This document shows, piece after piece, positions 5,546 to 14,223 of a stretch of 14,581 bases of DNA. The notes beneath the pieces are model-generated. The model was not told where the DNA came from. It saw only the letters and a list, made by a program, of their open reading frames with translations, and did no database searches. A program made the translations under genes and the position numbers. This DNA comes from Gammaproteobacteria bacterium (GTDB lineage: Bacteria > Pseudomonadota > Gammaproteobacteria > JAABTG01), in the NCBI GenBank assembly GCA_030066245.1, contig JASJBY010000048.1, positions 1 to 14,581 on the forward strand, given 5' to 3'. How positions within the stretch are numbered: the first letter of the stretch is position 1; every line of letters begins with the position of its first letter.

Positions 5546-8422
5546 ATGAAGTCTTCTGGGATCAAGGCCCGGATGCTGTTCGTAGCGCTGGTTCCGCTTG
5601 TCATCCTGTCGCTGCTGCTTACTGGACATCACATACGCAGCCGCTTTCGCGAGCTCGACAAGACCTTTGTGGAGCGCGGCGCAGCCCTGGTCCGCCAACT
5701 CGCCCCAGCCAGCGAGTACGGTGTGTTCGCCGGCAACGAGGCTTTTCTGCTTTCCCTGGTCAACACGATCATCGAGGAGCGGGACGTCCGAGCCGTGGAG
5801 ATCGTTGACAGTGACGGGCGCATACTGGCCCGAAACGGCCCGAGCTTCCGCGCTCACGATGTACCGTCACCACTGCCCGGTACAGCCATAAATGTGCATA
5901 TTGACAGACCCGGTGTAAGCTCTGACGCCCCTGCGTCCCTGTCCTACGCCACCTCGCAGGACGGGCTCTCGATGATCTTCCAGGCACCGGTTCTGCAAAA
6001 CCAGTACATCGTTGACGAGTTCGGGGATTTCAACAAAGCGGAGCAATTTCCCGATTCAGAGATCAATCCCTCGACGGTCGAGCTGGGCCGCGTTCGGGTG
6101 GAGTTGTCGCGCACATCGACCCTGTTGCAGAAGGATCGGTTACTGCGTAGCAGCCTGCTCGTCACGCTGTCATTGCTGACGGTGACGATTGTAGCGTTGA
6201 GCTGGCAGGTGGGTCGCGTGACCCAACCTGTTCGACGACTTTCCGCAGCCGCCAGAAAGCTGAAGCAGGGCGAGCTGACGGCCCGGCTGGCGGAGACCTC
6301 GGGCGGCGAACTGGGAACTCTTGAAAAGAGCTTGAATGCGATAGCGGCTCGTCAGCAGCAAGAACAGAAGAACGTACGGCAACAGGTTGACCGGGCCACA
6401 TTGAGCTTGCGCGAGACGCTCGAAACGATGGAGATTCAGAACGCTCAGCTGGCCCTGGCGAAAAAAGAAGCTCTGGTGGCCAGCGACGTGAAATCCGAGT
6501 TTCTGGCCAGCATGAGCCATGAGATCCGGACACCGCTGAACGGTATTCTGGGTTACACCGAGCTGCTGCTAAAGACCCCTTTGGACGAGGAGCAGCAAAG
6601 CCACGCACAGACCATCAAACGCTCCGGTGAGTCGCTGCTCAGGATCGTCAACGATATCCTGGATTTCTCCAAGATAGAGTCTGGCAATCTGGAGTTGGAG
6701 AATGTGGACATCCTGCTCCGCGACTGCGTGGAGGACGTACTGGAGTTAATGGCGCCGAACGCGCATGAAAAGGGCCTGGAACTGGTGTATGTCATGTACT
6801 CCGATGTGCCGAGCGTCGTTCGCGGCGATCCCGTGCGTCTGCGACAGGTGCTGGTGAATCTCGTGTCCAACGCGGTGAAGTTCACGGACGCCGGTAGCGT
6901 GGTCGTCAGAATCATGCGGGAAGACGAAACCCGCAGCCACATGGTCGTGCGCTTCAGTGTGTCGGACACCGGTGTTGGTCTGAGCGACGAGGATCGACGG
7001 CGCTTGTTCCGGGCTTTCAGCCAAGCGGAAAGGAACCCTGCGGGGAAGATTGGTGGCACCGGACTGGGATTGGTGATCTGCAAAAAGCTGGTGGAGCGGA
7101 TGCACGGTCAGATCGCGCTTGAAAGCGCCCAGGGCAAAGGGACCACGGTGAGCTTCACGGTGCGATGTGAAAAATCACGCGGCGCCATGCAGACGCCCGC
7201 ACCATCTCTCCGGGGCAGGCGCGCCCTGCTGTTCGAAGCGCATCCCATCACCCGACTCTCTTTGCTCGAGGACCTAACGGCGTGGGGGCTCAAGGTGCTG
7301 GACACGGGCGATGCCAGGCGCCTGCGCGAGGCCGTGAAGACGAGGACCGGGTACGACATCGCCGTGCTCGGATTACCAGCTCAAGAGGGCAACTCCGCTG
7401 CGGCGCGCGAGCTGGTTGAGCTGGTCGTCCAGGGGTGCCGCTGCCCGGTCCTGGCTCTGGCGAACACCACCGAACAGAGTCGTCTGAGCGCCCTGACACG
7501 CATGGGAGTCTCCAGCGCTCTGTCCAAGCCCGTACGTATTGCCCGGCTCAAAGGCCAGGTAGAGTACTTGCTCACAGGTCAACCCGCGGCAACTTTTGCC
7601 GAGGACGGCAGCCGGCCGAACGCAGAGCCAAGCGCCGACCTGGTCGGCATCCGTGTTCTGGTAGCCGAGGACAATGAAGTCAGCCGAAGACTGGCGGCCT
7701 ATCTGCTGGAGAGCCGGGGAGCGGATGTGACCGTCGCAGTGGACGGGCGGGAGGCTCTGGAGCGGCTTGTCGACCACAGCTTCGACATCGTGCTCATGGA
7801 TGTGCATATGCCGGAGATGGATGGCGCGACGGTCACGTCCATGGTCCGGTCGGCGGAGCAGGGCGGGCGGCACACACCCGTAATTGCCCTGACCGCCGAC
7901 GCTTTGGAGGGAAACCGGGAGCGCTTCCTGGCGGCAGGGATGGACGACTACCTGTCAAAGCCCATCGATGAGGGCTCCCTGTTCGCCATGGTGAAGAAAT
8001 GGGTCGGCGTGGGCCGAGCCGGCGCAAGTGGGCACGGGGAGGGCACCGAAGCCGCAGCCACGAGCCGAGATGACCGCAGGCCCCAGGTGCTCGATTGGGA
8101 GCAGACCCTCAGGGCAACGGCGGGCAACGAGCAGCTGGCCAGCGAACTGCTCGGCATGCTCTTGCAGGAAACCCGGGTCTACCCCGAGAAACTTCAGAAT
8201 GCGCTGGAAGATGAGCAGCTGGCCGTAATCGTCGAGCTGGCCCACAAGCTGGCGGGCGGCGCGGCCCACTGTGCGGCGCAGGCGGTTAAAGCGTCGGCCC
8301 GTCGTCTGGAGCACGCGGCCCAGGAGGGTGACACCGCTCTGGTGAGCCGCCGAATCGCGGAGCTGGACGGCGAGCTCCAACGATTGCGCCAGGCAGTCAG
8401 CGAACGGGAATCGGCAGCTTGA
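5546..8422 (+). CDS. barA: BarA/GacS-type tripartite hybrid sensor histidine kinase
   Basis: A 958-residue inner-membrane kinase. TM1 is at about 10-27, a periplasmic sensor (BarA-type N-terminal domain) at about 28-203, TM2 at about 204-220 and HAMP at about 221-275. HisKA has phospho-acceptor His325 in SMSHEIRTPLNG. The ATPase has the N box (Asn442), the G1 box SDTGVG (473-478) and GGTGLGL (503-509). A degenerate receiver follows at about 557-676. A true receiver lies at about 701-822, with acidic Glu708/Asp709, phospho-Asp752 and Lys805. The C-terminal HPt domain carries His900 in AHKLAGG. Phosphate should pass His325-Asp752-His900 to a UvrY/GacA-type regulator, which in relatives drives Csr/Rsm small RNAs; no such partner is in the window. 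In the degenerate receiver the aspartate position is Gly609 and the acidic pair is missing. The ATG at 5546 matches the short cytoplasmic N-terminus of BarA proteins. It is divergent from cysM and convergent with rimI, 29 bp away. Confidence 0.95.
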   Translation: MKSSGIKARMLFVALVPLVILSLLLTGHHIRSRFRELDKTFVERGAALVRQLAPASEYGVFAGNEAFLLSLVNTIIEERDVRAVEIVDSDGRILARNGPSFRAHDVPSPLPGTAINVHIDRPGVSSDAPASLSYATSQDGLSMIFQAPVLQNQYIVDEFGDFNKAEQFPDSEINPSTVELGRVRVELSRTSTLLQKDRLLRSSLLVTLSLLTVTIVALSWQVGRVTQPVRRLSAAARKLKQGELTARLAETSGGELGTLEKSLNAIAARQQQEQKNVRQQVDRATLSLRETLETMEIQNAQLALAKKEALVASDVKSEFLASMSHEIRTPLNGILGYTELLLKTPLDEEQQSHAQTIKRSGESLLRIVNDILDFSKIESGNLELENVDILLRDCVEDVLELMAPNAHEKGLELVYVMYSDVPSVVRGDPVRLRQVLVNLVSNAVKFTDAGSVVVRIMREDETRSHMVVRFSVSDTGVGLSDEDRRRLFRAFSQAERNPAGKIGGTGLGLVICKKLVERMHGQIALESAQGKGTTVSFTVRCEKSRGAMQTPAPSLRGRRALLFEAHPITRLSLLEDLTAWGLKVLDTGDARRLREAVKTRTGYDIAVLGLPAQEGNSAAARELVELVVQGCRCPVLALANTTEQSRLSALTRMGVSSALSKPVRIARLKGQVEYLLTGQPAATFAEDGSRPNAEPSADLVGIRVLVAEDNEVSRRLAAYLLESRGADVTVAVDGREALERLVDHSFDIVLMDVHMPEMDGATVTSMVRSAEQGGRHTPVIALTADALEGNRERFLAAGMDDYLSKPIDEGSLFAMVKKWVGVGRAGASGHGEGTEAAATSRDDRRPQVLDWEQTLRATAGNEQLASELLGMLLQETRVYPEKLQNALEDEQLAVIVELAHKLAGGAAHCAAQAVKASARRLEHAAQEGDTALVSRRIAELDGELQRLRQAVSERESAA

Positions 8423-8451
8423 GCGGTGCTTTGCCCTGGCCAGGCGCCGCG

Positions 8452-8924
8452 TCACGGGCCGACGGTCAGATCCTTGGCGAGAATCAGGGCATCCTCCCGC
8501 CCATGGGCCGCGGGATAGTACTGTCGCCGCATGCCGACCTCGCCGAATCCCGCCTGCTGGTAGAGCGCTACGGCAGGGTGATTCGAAGGACGCACTTCCA
8601 GCAGCGCAGTCCCTGCCCCATGTTTTCGTGCCAGCTGGAGCAGGTGGGCCAACATCCGGCTCCCCACCCCTCGCCGCTGCAGCTCGGGCCTAACGCAGAG
8701 ATTGAGGATATGGCATTCCCCGGCGCTGACCGACATGACGCCATAGCCGTCCACATGACCGTCCCGGTCGGCGACCCAGCAGCTGTAGCCAACGCGCAGG
8801 CAGTCGCGAAAAATCTGCTCCGTCCACGGAAACGGATAGGCTTCCTGCTCGATTCCGATCACCAGCGGCAGGTCATCCTCGACCATGGGCCTGAATCGCG
8901 GCTCCGAAAGCCGCAGGACTGCGT

Positions 8925-8928
<4 letters not shown>
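8452..8928 (-). CDS. rimI: Ribosomal protein S18 N-alpha-acetyltransferase RimI
   Basis: A 158-residue GNAT-fold enzyme that acetylates the N-terminal alanine of ribosomal protein S18 using acetyl-CoA. The acetyl-CoA binding motif is LCVRPELQRRGVGSRML, with the pyrophosphate loop QRRGVG at 84-89. The expected catalytic pair is Glu111 in LLEVRPSN and Tyr123 in ALYQQAGF. The C-terminal RRQYYPAAHGREDALIL is the RimI signature. The length is close to the E. coli protein, with a short N-terminal extension. The ATG at 8928 overlaps the stop of the uracil-DNA glycosylase gene by four bases (ATGA), so the two are co-transcribed and probably translationally coupled. The stop is 29 bp from the convergent barA stop. 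A 10-bp palindrome (8435-8444) lies in that gap, but it has no T-tract on either side and is not a clear terminator. Confidence 0.95.
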
Positions 8929-9690
<762 letters not shown>

Positions 9691-9696
9691 GCACGA

Positions 9697-9725
9697 TGGT
9701 GACCACGCCGTGGCGACCGTGTCAA
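9697..9725 (-). promoter_or_regulatory. Candidate sigma-70 promoter for udg-rimI
   Basis: A perfect -35 hexamer TTGACA is on the minus strand at 9725-9720. At 17-18 bp spacing the -10 position reads TCACCA or CACCAT, which is weak. Transcription would start near 9690, at the outer edge of the heptad array, making the array essentially the whole 5' leader of the glycosylase mRNA. The rest of the 9691-9790 gap, up to the end of leuA, holds no gene and no clear leuA terminator. Confidence 0.4.
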
Positions 9726-9790
9726 GCTGCCGACAACGCCGTGCCGGCGCCATGCCGTCCCAGCCGCTGCGCGCCTCTACCACGGCTTCC

Positions 9791-11326
9791 TCACCTCTGC
9801 GGATGGGTGCGATCCCCGGGCGCCAGCATTTTGTTAAGCCCGTGCAGGTAGGCCTTCGCCGAGGCGATGACGATGTCGGTGTCCGCCCCCTGCCCGTTCA
9901 CAATGCGCCCGCCTTTCTCCAGGCGGACGGTAACCTCTCCCTGGGCATCTGTGCCGCTGGTAATGTTGTTGACCGAATAGAGCTGCAGATCGCATGCACT
10001 CTGGACCAGTGCCTCGATGGCCCTGTAGGTGGCATCCACCGGTCCGCTGCCGGCCTGAGTCGCCGTGTGCTCGGCACCATCGATGCTCAGGGTCACCGCC
10101 GCGACGGGCGTCTCCCCAGTCTCCGAGCAGACGCGCATGGTGAGCAACTTGAAGCGCTCATTCTCGACCCTCAGGCTGGTATCCGTCACGAGCGCCTGAA
10201 GGTCCTCGTCGTAGATCTCGTGCTTCTTGTCCGCCAACTCCTTGAAGCGGGCGAAGGCGGCGTTGAGCTCCTCCTCCGAGTCGAAAACGACGCCGAGCTC
10301 ATCAAGCCGGCTGCGAAAGGCGTTGCGCCCCGAATGTTTACCCAGCACCATGCGGTTTGCGGACCAGCCCACGTCCTGGGCACGCATGATCTCGTAAGTC
10401 TCCCGGCTCTTGAGCACGCCATCCTGATGAATGCCGGACTCGTGCGCAAAGGCGTTGGCGCCGACAATCGCCTTGTTGGGCTGCACTGGAAAACCGGTGA
10501 TGTTGGAGACCAGCCGGGAACAGTGGACGATCTGCGTGGTGTCTAGGTCCACCTGTAAGGGAAAAGCGTCCTTTCGGGTACGCACCGCCATCACGATTTC
10601 CTCCAGCGCCGCATTGCCGGCCCTTTCACCTAGGCCGTTGACAGTACACTCCACCTGTCGAGCCCCGTTCAGGACCGCCGACAGGGAATTGGAAACCGCC
10701 AGGCCGAGATCGTTGTGGCAGTGGACTGAGAAAACAGCCTTGTCGGAGTTGGGAATGCGAGCGATGAGGTCACCCACCAGGGCACCAAAGCGGTGTGGAA
10801 GACTGTAACCCACAGTGTCTGGAATGTTGATGGTCCCGGCGCCGGCATCGATTACCGCTTCGAGCACCCGGCAAAGGAAATCGATTTCCGACCGCCCCGC
10901 GTCTTCCGGCGAGAACTCCACGTTGTCCGTGAACTGTCGGGCACGCCTCACGGCACGCACGGCCTGCTCCAGCACTTGGTCAGGCGTCATGCGCAGCTTC
11001 TTCTCCATATGAATCGGAGACGTGGCGATAAAGGTGTGGATACGCGCCGACTCCGCTTCTTCCAAGGCCTCCGCCGCCCGATCGATGTCCTTGTCCACTG
11101 CCCTGGCCAGACCACAAACGGTGCTTTCCTTCACGGCTCGCGCCACCGCCTGCACGGCCTCGAAATCACCGGGGCTGGCAATAGGAAAGCCTGCCTCGAT
11201 CACATCGACGCGCATTCGCTCCAGGGCCTTGGCAATACGCACCTTTTCGTCGCGTGTCATGGATGCACCGGGGCTCTGCTCACCGTCGCGCAGGGTGGTG
11301 TCGAAGATGACTAGTTTGTTGCTCAT
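9791..11326 (-). CDS. leuA: 2-Isopropylmalate synthase
   Basis: A 511-residue enzyme for the first committed step of leucine synthesis: acetyl-CoA plus 2-oxoisovalerate gives 2-isopropylmalate. The N-terminal TIM-barrel has FDTTLRDGEQSPG with Arg13 and metal ligand Asp14, the metal-binding SVHCHNDLG (His202, His204), and NGLGERAGN (230-238, with Asn238). FAHESGIHQDG and LGKHSGRNAF mark the linker subdomain. The C-terminal region from about 390 is the leucine-binding feedback domain (GSGPVDATYRAIEAL, GQGADTDIVIASAKAYLHGLN). The length is that of the long proteobacterial form. Two ATGs are possible. The ATG at 11326 is preferred because GGAG lies seven bases upstream; the ATG at 11332 is only one base from it. 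It is the last gene of the ilv-psd-pssA-leu run but is separated from pssA by a 331-bp leader. Confidence 0.97.
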   Translation of the reverse strand: MSNKLVIFDTTLRDGEQSPGASMTRDEKVRIAKALERMRVDVIEAGFPIASPGDFEAVQAVARAVKESTVCGLARAVDKDIDRAAEALEEAESARIHTFIATSPIHMEKKLRMTPDQVLEQAVRAVRRARQFTDNVEFSPEDAGRSEIDFLCRVLEAVIDAGAGTINIPDTVGYSLPHRFGALVGDLIARIPNSDKAVFSVHCHNDLGLAVSNSLSAVLNGARQVECTVNGLGERAGNAALEEIVMAVRTRKDAFPLQVDLDTTQIVHCSRLVSNITGFPVQPNKAIVGANAFAHESGIHQDGVLKSRETYEIMRAQDVGWSANRMVLGKHSGRNAFRSRLDELGVVFDSEEELNAAFARFKELADKKHEIYDEDLQALVTDTSLRVENERFKLLTMRVCSETGETPVAAVTLSIDGAEHTATQAGSGPVDATYRAIEALVQSACDLQLYSVNNITSGTDAQGEVTVRLEKGGRIVNGQGADTDIVIASAKAYLHGLNKMLAPGDRTHPQR

Positions 11327-11657
11327 GAACATGCTCCGTTAATGCCAACTCGGGCGCTTGGGCCCGGTATGCCTCGACCGCCCGAGCCGACCTTTCGACG
11401 CGTCAACGGGCCTTCGCAGAAGCTGGCCGCGTGCAGCGTCCGGTGGCGCAGTTTATGGTCCCTTCGGCCAGCGGTTGCAGGGACGGGGTTAGCGGAGAGC
11501 GTGCGGCACGCTGGACAGTGGGCCCGGGACGTAATCCTCCCACGACGCCCTATGTCCGGCCCCACATCCGTAAAACGCAGGCCGCCGCTCCGTGGGCTCG
11601 GCTGCTTTAATCCTCTCCCAAGTCGTTCCCAATCGCCTTCGCGACCGTTGCGCCGGC
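11327..11657 (-). promoter_or_regulatory. Non-coding leuA leader region with hairpins
   Basis: This 331-bp gap between pssA and leuA has no convincing gene. Just upstream of the leuA ribosome-binding site is an 8-bp perfect inverted repeat, CTCGGGCG/CGCCCGAG (11349-11356 with 11379-11386), whose 22-nt loop contains GGGCCC. A second compact repeat, AGCGTGC-G-GCACGCT, is at 11498-11512. A CATAAA on the minus strand about 120 bases before leuA could be a -10 box, but its -35 (CTGCAA) is poor. No leucine-rich leader peptide and no T-box-like element could be found. An internal promoter and an mRNA leader for leuA are likely from the gap length alone; the mechanism is unknown. Confidence 0.45.
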
Positions 11658-12488
11658 TCAGGACTCGCCTTTGCCCTCGGCCGCCCCCTGACCCTTGCGC
11701 GCGGCGCGCCGCCGCCTCAGCTGCGCGAGCGTTAACAGGGGCCCGGAAACAGCGTAGCCGAGAAACAGTGCGAACAGGATCTGAGGTGGATGCATGGCGA
11801 TCAGCACAAACATCAGCACTATCACGATGGCTTTGAAGAAAGGCATGCGCTCCTTCAAATCCAATGCCTTGAAGCTGTGATAGCGCAGATTGCTCACCAT
11901 CAGGATTCCGACCAGCACGGTGACGCCAAGGGCGGCATAGCTGAGCTCCGGACCACGCATATCCAAATCGTCTCCGAGCCATACGAGTCCAGCGACGATG
12001 GCAGCTGCCGACGGGCTTGCGAGTCCTTGGAAGTAACGTTTGTCGGCGATTCCCACCTGGGTGTTGAAACGCGCCAGACGCAGTGCAGCTGCGGCCGTGT
12101 ACAGGAACGCCGCCAACCAGCCGACCTTGCCGAGGGTGCTCAACGACCACTCGTACACCACCAGCGCTGGCGCGAGGCCGAACGAGATCATGTCCGCGAG
12201 ACTATCGTACTCCGCGCCGAAGTCACTCTGAGTGTGGGTGAGGCGGGCTATGCGGCCATCCATGCCGTCGAGGACCAGAGCCACGAAAATGGCTATCGCC
12301 GAGGGCTCGTAGCGGCCGTTCATGGCCGAGACGATGGCGTAGAAGCCGGCAAACAGAGCTGCCGTTGTGAACAGATTCGGCAACAGGTAGATGCCCCGTC
12401 GCCGCTTCCCGCCAGAGGCCTGTTCGTTCACGCTTAAACCAGGGACAGGCGATGGACCGGAGCCATGACTTTCCGAAGATTCTCGCAT
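11658..12488 (-). CDS. pssA: CDP-diacylglycerol-serine O-phosphatidyltransferase (integral-membrane, type II)
   Basis: A 276-residue membrane enzyme that makes phosphatidylserine from CDP-diacylglycerol and L-serine. The CDP-alcohol phosphotransferase motif D-G-x2-A-R-x8-G-x3-D-x3-D is complete (Asp77, Gly78, Ala81, Arg82, Gly91, Asp95, Asp99). Around it are about seven to eight hydrophobic segments (for example 38-56, 63-75, 103-120, 163-175, 183-198, 218-233, 235-252), with a basic C-terminal tail (RRRRAARK). This is the Bacillus-like integral-membrane type, unrelated to the peripheral phospholipase-D-like PssA of E. coli. Residues 1-30 are a polar extension. The ATG at 12488 has AGGTG a few bases upstream and lies 22 bp after the psd stop, so the two consecutive steps to phosphatidylethanolamine are adjacent. 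PgsA-like specificity is less likely because of the length and the psd neighbour. Confidence 0.94.
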   Translation of the reverse strand: MRESSESHGSGPSPVPGLSVNEQASGGKRRRGIYLLPNLFTTAALFAGFYAIVSAMNGRYEPSAIAIFVALVLDGMDGRIARLTHTQSDFGAEYDSLADMISFGLAPALVVYEWSLSTLGKVGWLAAFLYTAAAALRLARFNTQVGIADKRYFQGLASPSAAAIVAGLVWLGDDLDMRGPELSYAALGVTVLVGILMVSNLRYHSFKALDLKERMPFFKAIVIVLMFVLIAMHPPQILFALFLGYAVSGPLLTLAQLRRRRAARKGQGAAEGKGES

Positions 12489-12510
12489 ACTTCACCTGCG
12501 AAAGAAGCCC

Positions 12511-13143
12511 TCACTCGTGGACGAGGCTCGCGATGACCGTCGATCCCGCCAGTACGGGCTGGCCGGGGTCTACCTGCGAACGCGTGGAGCTGGGCGCCAG
12601 CACATCGACGCGAGACCCGAAATGGGAGAATCCGCACCGCTGACCTTGCCCCACGCGCTCCCCCACGCTTACCGAGAATCGGAGGCGATGGAATGACCAG
12701 CGTGAGGAGACCACCAGGACCACATCGTCCCCTTCGTCAGTACGAACCCACATGGCGTTGTAGACGGCGAATCGCCTTGGCACAACGTAGGAATCTGCCC
12801 TCTGCTCCGCCTCTCGAGCGAGCCTGTAGTCCATGACCTTGCCCTCGGTCGGACTACGCAGGGGACCGACACCGAGCCACGGCAGACGAATGGCGGTGCG
12901 TAAGGCATCCCGCTGGAGCCACGGGTCCGCCGCGAGTCGCACGGACGCGATGCGCCCGTCCGCCGGCCCTACCAGAGCCAGAGGCAGCGCAGGAACAGTC
13001 CGAGGCGGGTCGCGGTACATGAGCCCGAGCGCAATAACCGCTCCCCACAGGGGTACCGCGACAAGTGACCCCAGCGCGACGCTAACGGTGGCAGCAAGGG
13101 CCGCCGTGGCGACGATCGGTAGCCGGCCTTCCGGAGCAAACAC
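12511..13143 (-). CDS. psd: Short-form phosphatidylserine decarboxylase proenzyme (atypical active site)
   Basis: The predicted role is decarboxylation of phosphatidylserine to phosphatidylethanolamine at the inner membrane. The 210-residue length fits the short bacterial/archaeal-type family. Visible features are an N-terminal hydrophobic region (about 9-42), YRDPPR (43-48), GPADG (59-63, with conserved Asp62), RSPTEGKV (96-103), TDEGDDVVLVV, and the self-cleavage site HFGSRVD. There, cleavage at Gly176-Ser177 would leave a pyruvoyl group on the small chain. Oddity: where family members read HVNRSP, this protein reads GPLRSP, so the usual catalytic His is Gly93. His152 or His174 might substitute, or this may be a divergent subfamily. 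The start is a GTG at 13143. It puts FAPEGRLPI at the very N-terminus as usual, and no better start exists before an in-frame TGA that is the ilvC stop. The gap to ilvC is 42 bp. Confidence 0.87.
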   Translation of the reverse strand: MFAPEGRLPIVATAALAATVSVALGSLVAVPLWGAVIALGLMYRDPPRTVPALPLALVGPADGRIASVRLAADPWLQRDALRTAIRLPWLGVGPLRSPTEGKVMDYRLAREAEQRADSYVVPRRFAVYNAMWVRTDEGDDVVLVVSSRWSFHRLRFSVSVGERVGQGQRCGFSHFGSRVDVLAPSSTRSQVDPGQPVLAGSTVIASLVHE

Positions 13144-13185
13144 GGGGAACTCTCGTACGTTTCTTTGCCGCGGAGCCCCTTGCGT

Positions 13186-14202
13186 TCAATTCTTGCTTCG
13201 GTCAACAATCTTGTTGGCGCTAATCCAGGGCATCATGGACCGCAGCCGCGCGCCCACGGTCTCGATGGGATGAGCCTGTCCGATGCGGCGTTTTGCCTTG
13301 AGGGTCGCGGCACCCGATTGATTCTCCATGATAAATTCCCGGGCAAACTCACCGCGCTGAATTTCTCCCAGAATTCGCCGCATTTCCGCTCTGGTCTGGT
13401 CATTGATGATGCGGGGCCCACGGGTAAGGTCACCGTATTCGGCCGTGTTGGAGATGGAGTAACGCATATTGGCGATGCCGCCTTCGTACATGAGGTCAAC
13501 GATAAGCTTCAGCTCGTGCAGGCACTCGAAATAGGCCATTTCCGGCGCGTAGCCGGCCTCCACCAGGGTCTCGTAGCCGGCCTGCACCAGGGCTGTCGCG
13601 CCACCGCATAGCACCGCCTGTTCCCCGAACAGATCCGTCTCGGTCTCCTCTCGGAAGGTGGTTTCGATGACACCGGCACGGCCCCCGCCATTGGCACTGG
13701 CGTAGGACAGCGCAATGTCCTTGGCACGGCCCGAGGCATCCTGCGCAACGGCAATCAGGGTCGGCACGCCCCCGCCCTGCTGGTAGGTGGAACGTACCAG
13801 ATGACCGGGTCCTTTCGGGGCAATCATGACCACGTCCAGGTCATCTCGAGGCTCGATCTGCCCGAAATGGATGTTGAAACCGTGGGCAAAGGCCAGAGCC
13901 GCACCCTGTCTTATGTTGGGCGCGACCTGTTCCCGATAGAGTCGCGCCTGGTGCTCGTCCGGAACCAGGACCATGACCAGATCGGCACCTGCGACAGTCT
14001 CGTCAACGGCCTTGACGCTGAGCCCCGCCTGAGCCGCCTTGGCCGCGGACGCCGAACCGCTGCGCAGTCCTACGCTCACGTCTACGCCCGAATCCCGAAG
14101 ATTGTTGGCATGGGCATGGCCCTGTGAGCCGTAGCCCAGGATCCCCACCTTCATGCCCGCGACGATCGAGAGATCGGCGTCTTTGTCGTAGTAGATGTGC
14201 AT
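13186..14202 (-). CDS. ilvC: Ketol-acid reductoisomerase (class I, NADP-type)
   Basis: A 338-residue enzyme that isomerises and reduces acetolactate and acetohydroxybutyrate in valine, leucine and isoleucine synthesis. The Rossmann loop is GYGSQG (23-28). The cofactor-specificity loop LRSGSAS has Arg47, Ser48 and Ser50, as expected for NADPH. Active-site residues are His107 (FAHGFNIHF), Lys130 (APKGPGH), the Mg2+ ligands Asp190 and Glu194 (ETDLFGEQ), Glu226 and Glu230 (FECLHELK), and Ser251 (RYSIS). The single knotted domain and length are those of short class I enzymes; E. coli has the long class II. The ATG at 14202 has AGGGGA about seven bases upstream. It lies between the acetolactate synthase small subunit (122 bp upstream, with a strong hairpin between) and psd. 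Confidence 0.98.
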   Translation of the reverse strand: MHIYYDKDADLSIVAGMKVGILGYGSQGHAHANNLRDSGVDVSVGLRSGSASAAKAAQAGLSVKAVDETVAGADLVMVLVPDEHQARLYREQVAPNIRQGAALAFAHGFNIHFGQIEPRDDLDVVMIAPKGPGHLVRSTYQQGGGVPTLIAVAQDASGRAKDIALSYASANGGGRAGVIETTFREETETDLFGEQAVLCGGATALVQAGYETLVEAGYAPEMAYFECLHELKLIVDLMYEGGIANMRYSISNTAEYGDLTRGPRIINDQTRAEMRRILGEIQRGEFAREFIMENQSGAATLKAKRRIGQAHPIETVGARLRSMMPWISANKIVDRSKN

Positions 14203-14223
14203 GGATTTCCCCTAAGAGACGGC

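Noticed and set aside
5120..5857. Long in-frame N-terminal extension of CysM (543 residues in all)
   Set aside because: The added part shows no family resemblance, is antisense to barA and its spacer, and CysM is complete from the ATG at 5119.
8423..8451. Bidirectional terminator between barA and rimI
   Set aside because: The only symmetry is a loop-less 10-bp palindrome, CCTGGCCAGG, without T-tracts on either side.
11327..11657. Leucine attenuator with leader peptide upstream of leuA
   Set aside because: No short frame with clustered leucine codons and no T-run terminator could be found on the leuA strand.
11323..12150. Minus-strand open frame of 275 codons running from pssA into the leuA leader
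   Set aside because: It is a different frame of pssA with arginine-, alanine- and glycine-rich shadow composition and no domain; it does not show that the leader is coding.
13549..13592. Near-perfect 20-bp direct repeat inside ilvC
   Set aside because: It encodes the conserved sequence ALVQAGYETLVEAGY of ketol-acid reductoisomerases, where the similarity reflects repeated residues, not a mobile or regulatory repeat.
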